Source: Arthrobacter sp. ES3-54 | GTDB taxonomy: Bacteria; Actinomycetota; Actinomycetes; Actinomycetales; Micrococcaceae | Reading direction: 5' to 3' | Assembly: GCF_029504395.1 (NCBI RefSeq) | Contig: NZ_JAQFIF010000013.1 | Span: 1 to 64,000 of the forward strand | DNA length: 64,000 nucleotides | Shown here: positions 8,384-18,769 of the stretch, piece after piece | How positions within the stretch are numbered: position 1 is the stretch's first letter | Layout: each line of letters opens with the position of its first letter | The notes under the pieces: model-generated | What the model was told of the DNA's origin: nothing | Seen by the model: only the letters and a program-made list of their open reading frames with translations | Database searches by the model: none | Translations under genes and position numbers: made by a program

Positions 8384-8410
8384 TTAGCACTCCAGCGCAC
8401 TGACTGCTAA
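8384..8410 (+). promoter_or_regulatory. CIRCE operator 2 (HrcA site) upstream of groEL
   Basis: A perfect left arm TTAGCACTC (8384-8392), a 9-bp spacer and GACTGCTAA (8402-8410, one mismatch) form a second CIRCE element, starting 35 bp after the first. Two tandem sites imply tight HrcA control of the groEL promoter. Confidence 0.92.
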
Positions 8411-8592
8411 CACGACGCCCGGTCCGCCCGGCCGCGAAGTGGGGCAGCCGGTCCAGGAGTTAAAGGAACACCTTGCTGGGGTGAGATCCCGGACCCGGCG
8501 GCATACAGAGGCCGCGGGGTTGGGATCGTCCGTCGCGGGCACCACAGCGAAGGTTCATTCTTAACGACTGTCCCGAAAGGACTACTGCCGTT

Positions 8593-10230
<1,638 letters not shown>

Positions 10231-10263
10231 CCACCCGCGCTAGCCTCCACCGGCTGTTCGACG

Positions 10264-10295
10264 ACGGCGGTCCCACCTTCGGGTGGGGCCGCCGT
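10264..10295 (+). terminator. groEL terminator hairpin
   Basis: ACGGCGG-T-CCCACC and GGTGGG-G-CCGCCGT form a 14-bp stem closed by a very stable TTCG tetraloop. It lies 34 bp after the groEL stop. The T-tract is short (TTGGCGTT). Confidence 0.8.
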
Positions 10296-10374
10296 TGGCG
10301 TTAACGCAGTCCACGCCCAACAGGCTCCTTCCGTTGTTGTGCTGGGTGTCGGCAGGGTCTGGCAGGATAGGTCA

Positions 10375-11445
10375 GTGACGATTACAGCAGCGGCCGACGG
10401 TTCGGCCCTAGGAAATCCCGGCCCGGCCGGCTGGGCCTGGTACGTGAATGACGACTGCTGGCGGGCCGGTGGATGGCCCCACGGCACGAACAACCAGGGC
10501 GAATTGATGGCGGTGCTGGACCTTTTCCGGGCGACGGCGCACGTGCCCGGGGAGGACCTGCTGATCCTCTGTGACAGCCAGTACGTCATCAACGCGGTGA
10601 CCAAGTGGATGCCAGGCTGGAAGCGCAAGGGCTGGCGCAAGGCCGACGGCAAGCCGGTGCTGAACGTGGACCTCCTCAAGGAAATCGACCAGGCGCTCGT
10701 GGGCCGCAAGTACACCTTCGAGTGGGTGCGGGGGCATGCTGGGCACGAGCTCAACGAAGCGGCCGACGTCCGTGCCCGGGCAGCGGCCACGGCGTACCAG
10801 CAGGGCGTGGCGGTCCGGCAGGGCCCCGGGTTCGAGACGCCCGAGGGCCAGCAGCCGGAGGGCCAGACCGAGCAGGGCCAGACACGGCAGAGCGAGACGC
10901 GGCTGGCAGGCCAGGCCGGTTCCGCGATGCCGCAGGCCGCCCAGCAGACGGCCCCAAGGACCGCTCCACCTCAGGCCGCAACCCGGGCGCAGCCAGCCCC
11001 GGCGCCTTCCGGCCAGCAGGAACTCTTTGGCGCACCAGGGGCCTACGACGAACCGGACCTCTTCAGCGAACTCGAAGAGGAACCGACAGTGACCTTGGCG
11101 GAGACCAGCCCCGAAGCCGTCGTCGAGTCCCTCGAGCGGGAACTGCTCCGCCCGGAAACCCGGGCGGACCTGGGCCGCACAGGCGTCCTGCTCCATCCGG
11201 ACTTCACCGAGATCGGCAGCTCCGGCCGGCTCTGGACCCGTGACGCCATGATGATGTCGCTTGAGGACAACCCGGGCGGACCCGTAGAGCTGGAGCTTCT
11301 GGGCGCGGACCGGCTGGGCGAGAAGACTATGCTCCTGACCTACCGCAGTCACACCCGCGAGGGATCAGCCCTGCGCAGCTCCCTATGGGTCCTTGAAGGC
11401 GCGCAATGGCGGCTGCGCTTTCACCAGGGCACACCCGAGGCCTGA
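10375..11445 (+). CDS. Ribonuclease HI fused to a C-terminal NTF2-like (DUF4440-type) domain
   Basis: This 356-residue protein has an N-terminal RNase HI domain (about residues 1-145). Catalytic acidic residues are in AAADGSALGNPGPAG (D), NNQGELMAV (E), LLILCDSQYVINAV (D) and the final NEAADVRARAA. The enzyme degrades RNA in RNA-DNA hybrids. A linker of about 110 residues rich in Gln, Glu, Pro and Ala follows. The C-terminal domain of about 115 residues (LERELLRPETRADLG ... RLWTRDAMM ... WRLRFHQGTPEA) looks like an NTF2-like fold. I use the GTG at 10375, where homology begins; an upstream GTG at 10339 is less likely. Confidence 0.85.
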   Translation: MTITAAADGSALGNPGPAGWAWYVNDDCWRAGGWPHGTNNQGELMAVLDLFRATAHVPGEDLLILCDSQYVINAVTKWMPGWKRKGWRKADGKPVLNVDLLKEIDQALVGRKYTFEWVRGHAGHELNEAADVRARAAATAYQQGVAVRQGPGFETPEGQQPEGQTEQGQTRQSETRLAGQAGSAMPQAAQQTAPRTAPPQAATRAQPAPAPSGQQELFGAPGAYDEPDLFSELEEEPTVTLAETSPEAVVESLERELLRPETRADLGRTGVLLHPDFTEIGSSGRLWTRDAMMMSLEDNPGGPVELELLGADRLGEKTMLLTYRSHTREGSALRSSLWVLEGAQWRLRFHQGTPEA

Positions 11446-11458
11446 CGCCCCGTGAGGC

Positions 11459-11746
11459 TCACGTGAACCGCTGCGCATTGCCCAGTTCCGCCTGCGCATA
11501 GGTGGCGGCGGCGGAATTCAGCGCGAGGTTTATGGACGCCAGGGAAGCCTCGACCCTGCCCTGGGTCAGCGTCCACTCGGCGACCAGGGTGTGGAAGTTT
11601 GTCGCCGCGGAGCCGCGCCAGCTGCCCTGGAGTTCGTCCAACCCTCGTTTCATGGCTTGGACGTCGGCGCTGATCCGCTCCACCGTGGCCTGCACGTTGG
11701 CGGACTTTAGCTGGAGGAGCTCCGTATCGACGGAAATGATGCTCAT
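11459..11746 (-). CDS. WXG100 (ESAT-6-like) protein
   Basis: This 95-residue helical-hairpin protein carries the W-x-G signature in ELQGSWRGSAATNFH near residue 43 and has the size and composition of WXG100 proteins secreted by type VII (ESX) systems. No EccC or other ESX component is in the window, so secretion would depend on a system elsewhere. The ATG at 11746 follows an AGAGG ribosome-binding site; an upstream extension in the frame has no homology. It is convergent with the RNase HI fusion gene, and a small CGTGAG/CTCACG palindrome lies at the shared ends (11451-11463). Confidence 0.85.
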   Translation of the reverse strand: MSIISVDTELLQLKSANVQATVERISADVQAMKRGLDELQGSWRGSAATNFHTLVAEWTLTQGRVEASLASINLALNSAAATYAQAELGNAQRFT

Positions 11747-11928
11747 GGGAATGCCTCTCGAAATGTTCGGGAGGCAGCCGCAGCCCGGCGGAGCACGGTA
11801 ATCGTCAGCGGGGGTCTGTGATGGGAGTCTGCGGTGAAGGCATGTGGGGGAGCGGCTGCCTCGTCCGGATCTTCCGGACACCTCGAGCGTAGGCGGGCAG
11901 CGCACCGGCCGGACACCGCCGCCGGCTC

Positions 11929-13395
11929 CTATGTGGACAAATCAGCTGTGGACAGTTCCGTGGCGTTTTCGTCCAGGAACGGGATGCTGACCACCAGCGT
12001 GGCACCGCCCCCGTCAGTCTCACCGACCCGCACGGACCCGGAATGCGAGCTGACGATGGCGGCCACGATCGCCAGGCCAAGTCCGCTGCCGCCGGTCTCC
12101 CTGGTCCGGGAGGTGTCCGCCCGGTAGAAGCGCTCAAAAATTCGGGCCGCTTCGTCATCCGGGACGCCCGGTCCGTGGTCCCGGACCTCGATCACGGACT
12201 GCCGTGCTCCGTCCGGTGCAGTCCGGGTCCCGACGCCAATTTCGATCGGAGTGCCCTCCGGCGTGTAGCGCAGGGCATTGCCGACCAGGTTGCTGACCAC
12301 CTGACGCAGCTTGGCTTCGTCCCCCAGCACCGGGGCGGGCGCGGGGGCCGCGCCGTCGAGCCCGGTGAGGGTGATGGTGCGGCTGCGGTCGCTCGCCTGG
12401 GTGTCCACCACGGCGTCGTTGGCCAGCAGCAGCAGATCCGCGGGTTTCTGTTGCAGCGGGCGCTGCTCATCGATCCTGGCCAGCAGCAGCAGGTCTTCCA
12501 CCATGGCTCCCATGCGCTTGGCTTCGCTTTCGATCCGCCCCATCGCCGTGGCCACGTCCTCCGGGGTGGACAGCGCCCCGTGCCGATACAGCTCGGAGAA
12601 CCCGCGAATGGTCACCAGCGGGGTGCGCAGCTCGTGCGAGGCATCGGCGGCGAAGCGACGCATCCGTTCCTCGGACGCCATCCGGGCGGCGAACGCTGTC
12701 TCAATGTGCGCGAGCATGGCATTGAGCGAACTGCCCAGCCTCCCCACTTCGGTGTTGGGGTTTTCGATTTCCACGCGTCTGGAGAGGTCTCCGGCGGCGA
12801 TCGCGGCGGCCGTCTTCTCCACCCGGGCCAGCGGCCGGAAGGACCGCGAGACGGTCCACGTGGCGATGAAGAACGCCAGCACGAGCGTCAGCAGGCCCAC
12901 CCCCACCACCACCAGGGCGGCATGTTCCATGACGGAATCGACGGGGTCCAGCGGCAGCCCGATGACAACCACCGCGCTGCGCTGGTTGTTGTCCACGACG
13001 CTTAGGGCCACGACCCTCCAGTTGCCGCCCTCGGTCCCGCGGACCTGGAAGGGTACCTGCTGGCGTTCCCGGGCCTCGACCGTGGAAAAGGTGCTGATGG
13101 CGGGGTGGGAGTCCTTGTCGCCGCCGAATGGAATGGGCGGCAGGCCGGGGCTGAGGAGCATCAGCGAGTAGTCGGTGGGAACGGTGGAGCTGGCCTCCTG
13201 CAGCTGGGTGAAGGATTTCTCCAGCCGCACGGAGTCGACGGCGGCCCGGAGTTTGTCATCCACTTGTCCCTGCAGGAAGCTGTGGAGCAGCGTCAGCGTG
13301 CCCGCACCAGTGGCCGTGAGGGCCACCAGCATCAGCGCCATCATGATGGCCACGAGCTGCGACCGCAGCGAGGCCGATTTCCAGCGGTGCAGCAA
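11929..13395 (-). CDS. HAMP-domain sensor histidine kinase
   Basis: This 488-residue kinase has two membrane segments (about residues 14-37 and 158-182) enclosing a sensor region of about 120 residues. A HAMP domain follows (about 183-235), then a HisKA domain with SHELRTPLVTIRGFSELY (phospho-accepting His254) and a HATPase domain with NLVGNALRY, DHGPGVP, FERFYR and GSGLGLAI. The TTG start at 13395 lies 2 bp after the TGA of the response regulator, so the pair is translationally linked. Motif wording resembles the TrcS/TcrY type of mycobacteria. The signal sensed is unknown. Confidence 0.9.
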   Translation of the reverse strand: MLHRWKSASLRSQLVAIMMALMLVALTATGAGTLTLLHSFLQGQVDDKLRAAVDSVRLEKSFTQLQEASSTVPTDYSLMLLSPGLPPIPFGGDKDSHPAISTFSTVEARERQQVPFQVRGTEGGNWRVVALSVVDNNQRSAVVVIGLPLDPVDSVMEHAALVVVGVGLLTLVLAFFIATWTVSRSFRPLARVEKTAAAIAAGDLSRRVEIENPNTEVGRLGSSLNAMLAHIETAFAARMASEERMRRFAADASHELRTPLVTIRGFSELYRHGALSTPEDVATAMGRIESEAKRMGAMVEDLLLLARIDEQRPLQQKPADLLLLANDAVVDTQASDRSRTITLTGLDGAAPAPAPVLGDEAKLRQVVSNLVGNALRYTPEGTPIEIGVGTRTAPDGARQSVIEVRDHGPGVPDDEAARIFERFYRADTSRTRETGGSGLGLAIVAAIVSSHSGSVRVGETDGGGATLVVSIPFLDENATELSTADLST

Positions 13396-13397
13396 GG

Positions 13398-14108
13398 TCA
13401 GCGCTTCTCGGCGGTCCGCAGAACGTAGCCGACGCCGCGCTTGGTCTGGATCAGTGCCGGGGCATCGGGATCGATATCCACCTTGCGGCGCAGATAGGAG
13501 ATGTAGGACTCCACGATGGAGGCATCGCCGTTGAAGTCGTACTCCCACACATGGTCGAGGATCTGGGCCTTGGACAGGACCCGGTTCGGGTTGAGCATGA
13601 GGTAGCGCAGGAGCTTGAACTCGGTGGGGGACAGCTCGATCACGGTGCCGCCGCGGCGGACCTCGTGGGCGTCGTCGTCGAGCTGAAGGTCATCGACCCG
13701 GATCACGGCGTCGTCCTCGCCCTGGGGCTGCGTGCGCCGTAGCACCGCGCGGATGCGGGCCACCACCTCGTCGAGGCTGAAGGGTTTGGTGACGTAATCG
13801 TCCCCGCCCACGGTCAGGCCCGTGACCTTGTCCTCGGTGTCGTCCTTGGCCGTGAGGAACAGGACGGGGAAGTGTTTGCCGGCGGCGCGCAGGCGGCGGG
13901 TGACGGTGAAGCCGTCCATGTCCGGCAGCATGACGTCCAGCACTGCCAGATCGGGGGCGTGCAGTTCCGCGGCGGCAAGGGCTTCGCGCCCGCTGCCGGC
14001 CGAGACAACTTCAAAACCAGCGAAGCGCAGGGACGTTGATAGCAGCTCGCGGATGTTGGGTTCATCATCGACGACGAGCAGCTTGGCTTCGGGTCCGTTC
14101 TTTTTCAT
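13398..14108 (-). CDS. OmpR-family response regulator
   Basis: This 236-residue regulator has a receiver domain and a winged-helix DNA-binding domain. The receiver shows the acidic pair VVDDEP, the phospho-acceptor Asp58 in LAVLDVMLPDMDG, LTAKD and VTKPF. The DNA-binding domain shows LSPTEFKLLRYLMLNPN and VESYISYLRRKV. It is the partner of the histidine kinase 2 bp downstream and resembles TrcR-type regulators. The ATG at 14108 is chosen because the receiver fold begins just after it. An ATG at 14165 would add 19 unlike residues. A perfect 17-bp palindrome lies 12 bp upstream. Confidence 0.9.
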   Translation of the reverse strand: MKKNGPEAKLLVVDDEPNIRELLSTSLRFAGFEVVSAGSGREALAAAELHAPDLAVLDVMLPDMDGFTVTRRLRAAGKHFPVLFLTAKDDTEDKVTGLTVGGDDYVTKPFSLDEVVARIRAVLRRTQPQGEDDAVIRVDDLQLDDDAHEVRRGGTVIELSPTEFKLLRYLMLNPNRVLSKAQILDHVWEYDFNGDASIVESYISYLRRKVDIDPDAPALIQTKRGVGYVLRTAEKR

Positions 14109-14120
14109 GTTCCCATGATG

Positions 14121-14137
14121 CTCCCAGACTCTGGGAG
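14121..14137 (-). promoter_or_regulatory. Perfect palindrome upstream of the response regulator (candidate operator)
   Basis: CTCCCAGA-C-TCTGGGAG is a perfect 8-bp inverted repeat with a 1-bp centre, 12 bp before the response regulator ATG. It could be an autoregulatory operator or a translational hairpin. On the plus strand it is followed by TTTT, but no plus-strand gene ends there. Confidence 0.4.
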
Positions 14138-14209
14138 TTTTCTGAACGTCGGATGGGTGTTGCATGGGCCGTGTCTGTTGCGGGCGCACCGGGGCACGGC
14201 ACCTTCTGC

Positions 14210-15856
14210 CTAGCCGGCGGTGCCGACATCCTTGGCGTCCATGATCCGGTAGGCGTAGCCCTGCTCGGCGAGGAAACGCTGTCGCTTCGCGGCGAAGTCC
14301 TGGTCCAGGGTGTCCCGGGCCACCAGCGAGTAGAACCGGGCGGAGCGGCCGTCCTTCTTCGGACGCAGCAGCCGGCCAAGGCGCTGGGCCTCCTCCTGGC
14401 GGGAACCGAACGAACCGGAGACCTGGATCGCCACCGACGCCTCGGGCAGATCGATGGAGAAGTTGGCCACCTTGGACACCACCAGCGTCTGCACCTCGCC
14501 CGCGCGGAAGGCGTCGAAGAGCCTCTGGCGTTCCTTGACCGACGTGTCGCCCTTGATGACCGGCGCGTTGAGGCGCTCGCCGATCTCGTCGAGCTGGTCG
14601 ATGTACTGCCCGATCACCAGGAGTTGCTCGCCGGCGTGTTCGGCGACCAGTTCTTCCACCACCCGGGTCTTCGTCTCGGAGGTGGCGCACAGGCGGTATT
14701 TGTCGGCGTCCTCGGCCATGGCATAGGCCACCCGTTCGTCGCGGGGCAGGTCCACCCGGACCTCCACGCAATCAGCGGGGGCGATGTAGCCCTGGGTTTC
14801 GATGTCCTTCCACGGCGCGTCGTAGCGCTTCGGGCCGATCAGGCTGAAGACCTCGCCCTCCCGTCCGTCCTCCCGCACCAACGTGGCCGTAAGTCCCAGC
14901 CGGCGCCGGGCCTGCAGGTCCGCCGTCATCCGGAAGATCGGCGCCGGCAGCAAGTGGACCTCGTCGTAGATGATCAGGCCCCAGTCGTTGCCGTCCACGA
15001 GCTCCAGGTGCGGGTACAGGCCGCCGCGCTTCGTGGTCAGGACCTGGTAGGTGGCGATCGTGACCGGACGGACTTCCTTGACGGAGCCGGAGTACTCGCC
15101 GATCTCCTCCTCGGTCAGTGACGTGCGCTTGATGAGCTCGTCCTTCCACTGCCGCGCGGCGACGGTGTTGGTCACCAGGATCAGCGTGGTGGTGGAGCTT
15201 GTGGCCATGGCGGCCGCCCCGACCAGCGTTTTACCGGCGCCGCAGGGAAGGACGACGACGCCGCTGCCGCCGGCCCAGAAGTTCTCCGCGGCCAGTTGCT
15301 GGTAGGGCCGCAGCTTCCAGCCGGATTCGTTGAGCATGATGGGGTGCGGCGTGCCGTCCACGTAACCGGCCAGGTCCTCGGCCGGCCAGCCAATCTTGAG
15401 CAGTAGCTGCTTGAGCTGGCCGCGCTGGGAGGAATGCACCACCACCGTCTCGCCGTCGATCCGCGGCCCGAGCAGCGGGGCGATCTTCTTGGCGCGGCTG
15501 ACTTCTTCCAGCACCGGGTAGTCGGACGTGCGCATGACCAGCCCGTGCTGCGGGTCCTTTTCCAGCCGAAGCCGGCCGTACCGGGACATGGTTTCTTCGA
15601 CGTCGATCAGCAGGGAGTGCGGCACGGGGAACCGGGAGTACGTGAGCAGGGTGTCCAGTACCTTTTCGGCGTCCAGCCCGGCCGCCCGGGCGTTCCACAG
15701 CCCCAGTGGCGTCAACCGGTAGCTGTGCACATGCTCCGGGGCCCGTTCCAGCTCGGCGAAGGCCGCGATGGCGTGCCGGGCCTCGGTTGCGAGTTCGTGG
15801 TCGACCTCCAGCAGGATGGTCTTGTCACTCTGGACGATCAGGGGCCCGTCATTCAC
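14210..15856 (-). CDS. XPB-type DNA repair helicase
   Basis: This 548-residue superfamily-2 helicase resembles the XPB/Rad25 (ERCC3) family found in actinobacteria. A damage-recognition-like N-terminal part (about residues 1-180) precedes Walker A GAGKT (206-210), the DEVH box (298-301), LTATLVRE and the C-terminal helicase motifs including QRLGRLLRPK. It should unwind DNA with 3'-5' polarity in nucleotide-excision-type repair. The GTG start at 15856 overlaps the stop of the upstream partner gene by 4 bp (GTGA), so the two are co-translated. Confidence 0.92.
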   Translation of the reverse strand: MNDGPLIVQSDKTILLEVDHELATEARHAIAAFAELERAPEHVHSYRLTPLGLWNARAAGLDAEKVLDTLLTYSRFPVPHSLLIDVEETMSRYGRLRLEKDPQHGLVMRTSDYPVLEEVSRAKKIAPLLGPRIDGETVVVHSSQRGQLKQLLLKIGWPAEDLAGYVDGTPHPIMLNESGWKLRPYQQLAAENFWAGGSGVVVLPCGAGKTLVGAAAMATSSTTTLILVTNTVAARQWKDELIKRTSLTEEEIGEYSGSVKEVRPVTIATYQVLTTKRGGLYPHLELVDGNDWGLIIYDEVHLLPAPIFRMTADLQARRRLGLTATLVREDGREGEVFSLIGPKRYDAPWKDIETQGYIAPADCVEVRVDLPRDERVAYAMAEDADKYRLCATSETKTRVVEELVAEHAGEQLLVIGQYIDQLDEIGERLNAPVIKGDTSVKERQRLFDAFRAGEVQTLVVSKVANFSIDLPEASVAIQVSGSFGSRQEEAQRLGRLLRPKKDGRSARFYSLVARDTLDQDFAAKRQRFLAEQGYAYRIMDAKDVGTAG

Positions 15857-18348
15857 TGGAACAATTCCTCTGTAGCTTCGACGTCGATAATCCGGTGGAT
15901 GGACAGGACCCGCTCGATCTCCTTGACCGGATCGAACACCCGCACCCGCCCGCCATTCACAGCTACCGGAACAACCGTCTCGCGGCTGGCATTCCCCATG
16001 CTGTCCACGACGTTCATGACCACCCGCTGCCGGAGGCGGATCGCTTTCAGGAGGGTCTCCAGCCCCAGCTGGGTCGCTTCCTCGCTGCCCGGGGCAGCCG
16101 CCGGCGAGTGAGCCCCGGAGCCAGGTGCCCGGGACCCGTCACCGCGCAGCACGGCCAGCTGGGCGTCGATGTCGGCCTCCGGCGGAGCGGTCCGCGGGGC
16201 GGTGTAGACAGGCCGGCCGCTGCCTGCACCCGGGGTGCTGCGCCGCAGCCGGACGACGGCGGGTGCTGCTTCCTCCAGGACGGGGGCGAGGCCCAGGCCC
16301 CTGAGGATCTGGGCGGCTTCCCGGAATGCGGCGTGTGAGACGACCACGGTGGGTGCGATGCGCACCAGCCCGAGGGCGGCGGCGGCCGGGGCGTTGAGCA
16401 GTTCCAGCAGGGCAGTCTCGTCCTCGCATTGGATAAAGCTGGCGGCCGCCCCCACGCGGAGCCGGGAGTGGCGCGCGGCGGTGTCTTCAATGAGGTACTG
16501 GAGTGGCTGCGGGACGGCGGTGGCCGAATGCCGGCGCAGGAAGTCCAGGATCGCCGCGGCGTCCTGGCCGGCGTCGAGGGCCCGGCGGACGGAGGCGACG
16601 GAGAAACGGTAGATGGTTGCCGGTCCCTGCCCTTCGGCCGCGGCCATGGTCAGGAGCCGTTCGCTCAGTTCGGGGTCGAGGTAGCCCGGCGCCACCGCCG
16701 TCAGGTCCGCCTGCAGCAAGACATGCTGCAGGGCTGCCGGCAGGTGCTCACCCAGGATCCCCAACGCCTCATCCGGCTGTTCGGCGGCGATCGCGGCACC
16801 CAGTTGGCTGAGCGCCCCGGAACCGATCAGGCCCAGCATCTCGGCTTCTGTGAGGATGCCGCGGATCAGCGAGCTGAAACGCCGGGCCATCCGGGGCTGC
16901 GTCCACTCGGCTCGCTCCAGCACAGCTGCGGCATTGAGAACGGGGGCCTGCCCGTCGGGTGCCGCGGCTTCGAGAGTGAGTTCATGCAGGATTTCCAGGA
17001 CCCGTTTGCGGACCACCGGCGCGTCAGGCCGCTGCGCCTCGGCGGAGAGCGCATTGATGGTGGTCCCGGCCGCGCCCCGGTGGCCTGCCAAGCCCGGGAC
17101 AGCAGCACTCACGGGCTGGCCCACGAGGGACGGCGCGCGTTCGCTGGCCAGCCAGGCATTGACCAGCCACAGCCATTGTTCCTGCCGCGGCAACGCCAGC
17201 CACTCCAGCTGCTGCGGCTGCACCCATGCAGAACTGTCGACGTCCAGCCGCAGCAGGCCGCCCATTGCGCAGAACTCCGCCAGAACGCCGGCCGCGTGCA
17301 CGTCGATCCGGAGGGAATCTGCCAGCCGCTTCATCTCCCGGACCCCGACGCCCCCGCTGCGCAGCGTCGCCAGGGGCTGTTCGCGCACGGCATAGAGCAC
17401 TTCGCCCACGAGCCGCAGCGTCTCGGCAATAGCGCCCAACGCGGCGTTCCGGCGCAGCCCTGCGCTCGTGTGGCCAAGGTGGGGGAGGGGCGGCACCAGG
17501 GAAAATCTCTCGATGACGAACCCGCCGCGCAGCGACACTCCGACGCTATGGGGAAGTTCGACGTGTGCGGCGTCCAGCGGCACCAGCAGCCCCCGGGCCA
17601 GCAGCCAGTCCACAGGGCCGACGTCGGAGCTTTCGTGGAGCACAGAAGCCCGGCGCTGCGCCTGTGGGACGGCGCCCATGGCCCAGTTTCCGAACCGCGC
17701 CAGCAGGGCGGCCGTCCGATCCGGCGCGGTGGTCAGGATTTGCTGGAGCGATTCCGGTGTTGCCGTCCAGTGCTGCAGCGACAGAGCCGCTTCCATCGGC
17801 GTCGTGGCGGGGGAGATGGACGCCCCGCCGCGGTGCAGTTCCCCCACCAGCTGCACCACGCGCTGCGCAAACGCCGGCTGGAGCCGCACGAGTTCGGTGT
17901 AGCTGCGCCCCAGCCCCGCAGGGTAGATGCCGATCACATCCTTGAGGCTGCCCACCGGAAGGTAGTGGCGCTGCTTGGCGGCGGCGGGAGCGGCGCCGTG
18001 CGGCGGATCGGCGCGGTGGACCAAGGCCAGTTCCTGCAGGGAGTGGAGCAGCCGGTCGATGGCGGCAGCCGAGGAGCCGCTGATCAGTTTCTTCAGCATC
18101 GCCGCCGAGGCGCTGTGCCCGGTATCGGAGTTGGTGCACAGGTGCAGGGTCTCCAGGACCTGCATCTGCGGACGGTTGAGCCGCTCGAGCGCCCGCTGGA
18201 CGCTGACTCGTCCGCTGGCACGGGCGGCGAGGGCGGCGAAGTCCGGGACGCCGGGAGAAATCAGGTCCGGCCGCGCGGAGAACAGGGCCCGCAACGATTC
18301 GTCGCTTCGTGCCTGAAGTTCCTTGCTCAGCGCGCGGATGAGGGACAT
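15853..18348 (-). CDS. Helicase-associated protein (XPB/Ssl2-like N-terminal domain)
   Basis: This 831-residue protein has no helicase motifs. It matches the family of large proteins encoded next to XPB helicase genes in actinobacteria, whose C-terminal part resembles the XPB/Ssl2 N-terminal helicase-associated domain. It is Leu/Ala-rich and largely helical. The C-terminal region contains LETLLKAIRLRQRVVMNVVD and a WYL-like terminus ending in DVEATEELFQ. I place the start at the ATG at 18348 (MSLIRALSKEL), preceded by GGAG; the frame continues upstream without homology. The 4-bp overlap with the helicase gene suggests the two act together on damaged DNA. Confidence 0.75.
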   Translation of the reverse strand: MSLIRALSKELQARSDESLRALFSARPDLISPGVPDFAALAARASGRVSVQRALERLNRPQMQVLETLHLCTNSDTGHSASAAMLKKLISGSSAAAIDRLLHSLQELALVHRADPPHGAAPAAAKQRHYLPVGSLKDVIGIYPAGLGRSYTELVRLQPAFAQRVVQLVGELHRGGASISPATTPMEAALSLQHWTATPESLQQILTTAPDRTAALLARFGNWAMGAVPQAQRRASVLHESSDVGPVDWLLARGLLVPLDAAHVELPHSVGVSLRGGFVIERFSLVPPLPHLGHTSAGLRRNAALGAIAETLRLVGEVLYAVREQPLATLRSGGVGVREMKRLADSLRIDVHAAGVLAEFCAMGGLLRLDVDSSAWVQPQQLEWLALPRQEQWLWLVNAWLASERAPSLVGQPVSAAVPGLAGHRGAAGTTINALSAEAQRPDAPVVRKRVLEILHELTLEAAAPDGQAPVLNAAAVLERAEWTQPRMARRFSSLIRGILTEAEMLGLIGSGALSQLGAAIAAEQPDEALGILGEHLPAALQHVLLQADLTAVAPGYLDPELSERLLTMAAAEGQGPATIYRFSVASVRRALDAGQDAAAILDFLRRHSATAVPQPLQYLIEDTAARHSRLRVGAAASFIQCEDETALLELLNAPAAAALGLVRIAPTVVVSHAAFREAAQILRGLGLAPVLEEAAPAVVRLRRSTPGAGSGRPVYTAPRTAPPEADIDAQLAVLRGDGSRAPGSGAHSPAAAPGSEEATQLGLETLLKAIRLRQRVVMNVVDSMGNASRETVVPVAVNGGRVRVFDPVKEIERVLSIHRIIDVEATEELFQ

Positions 18349-18358
18349 CGCTCCAACG

Positions 18359-18592
18359 TTACCTTTCGCCGGGCCTTTGCGGGCGGCGCCGTGCTGCCAC
18401 CGCGTCCACAACGAGCGCCAGCATGAGCAGGAATGCCACCGGGAGCCCGTAGAGGGCCGCTGAGGTAATCCAGGCGGGCGCCACGACATTGTTCAACGCC
18501 ATGGCCATGACAGCGCCGACGGCAACGAGGGACAGCACAGCAAGCGTGGCCGCGATGATCATCAGAGGCCGCCGGTATCGCATGAGTGTCAT
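18359..18592 (-). CDS. Small two-helix membrane protein of unknown function
   Basis: This 77-residue protein has two hydrophobic segments (about residues 10-32 and 40-62) and a basic C-terminus (VAARRRPQRPGER). I do not recognise the family. The ATG at 18592 lacks a clear ribosome-binding site, and the ATG four codons downstream is an alternative. It lies 10 bp before the helicase-associated gene on the same strand, so it may lead that operon. Confidence 0.6.
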   Translation of the reverse strand: MTLMRYRRPLMIIAATLAVLSLVAVGAVMAMALNNVVAPAWITSAALYGLPVAFLLMLALVVDAVAARRRPQRPGER

Positions 18593-18769
18593 GTGGGCAA
18601 CGCTAACAGTCCGGCATCGCCCGCGCCTCAAGCCGCTATATTGAACCAGGCAGGATAACCTTGGAGATACAGACCAACACGGTCCGGGCAGTCATACCCT
18701 GAACCCGCGTATCCATGCGGATGCGGTGACCGCCGGCCGTGTACCCGCAGAACGAAGAAGGTTGATTAC

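Noticed and set aside
11459..11746. Type VII secretion locus
   Set aside because: Only a lone WXG100 gene is present. No EccC, EccB or mycosin gene is adjacent.
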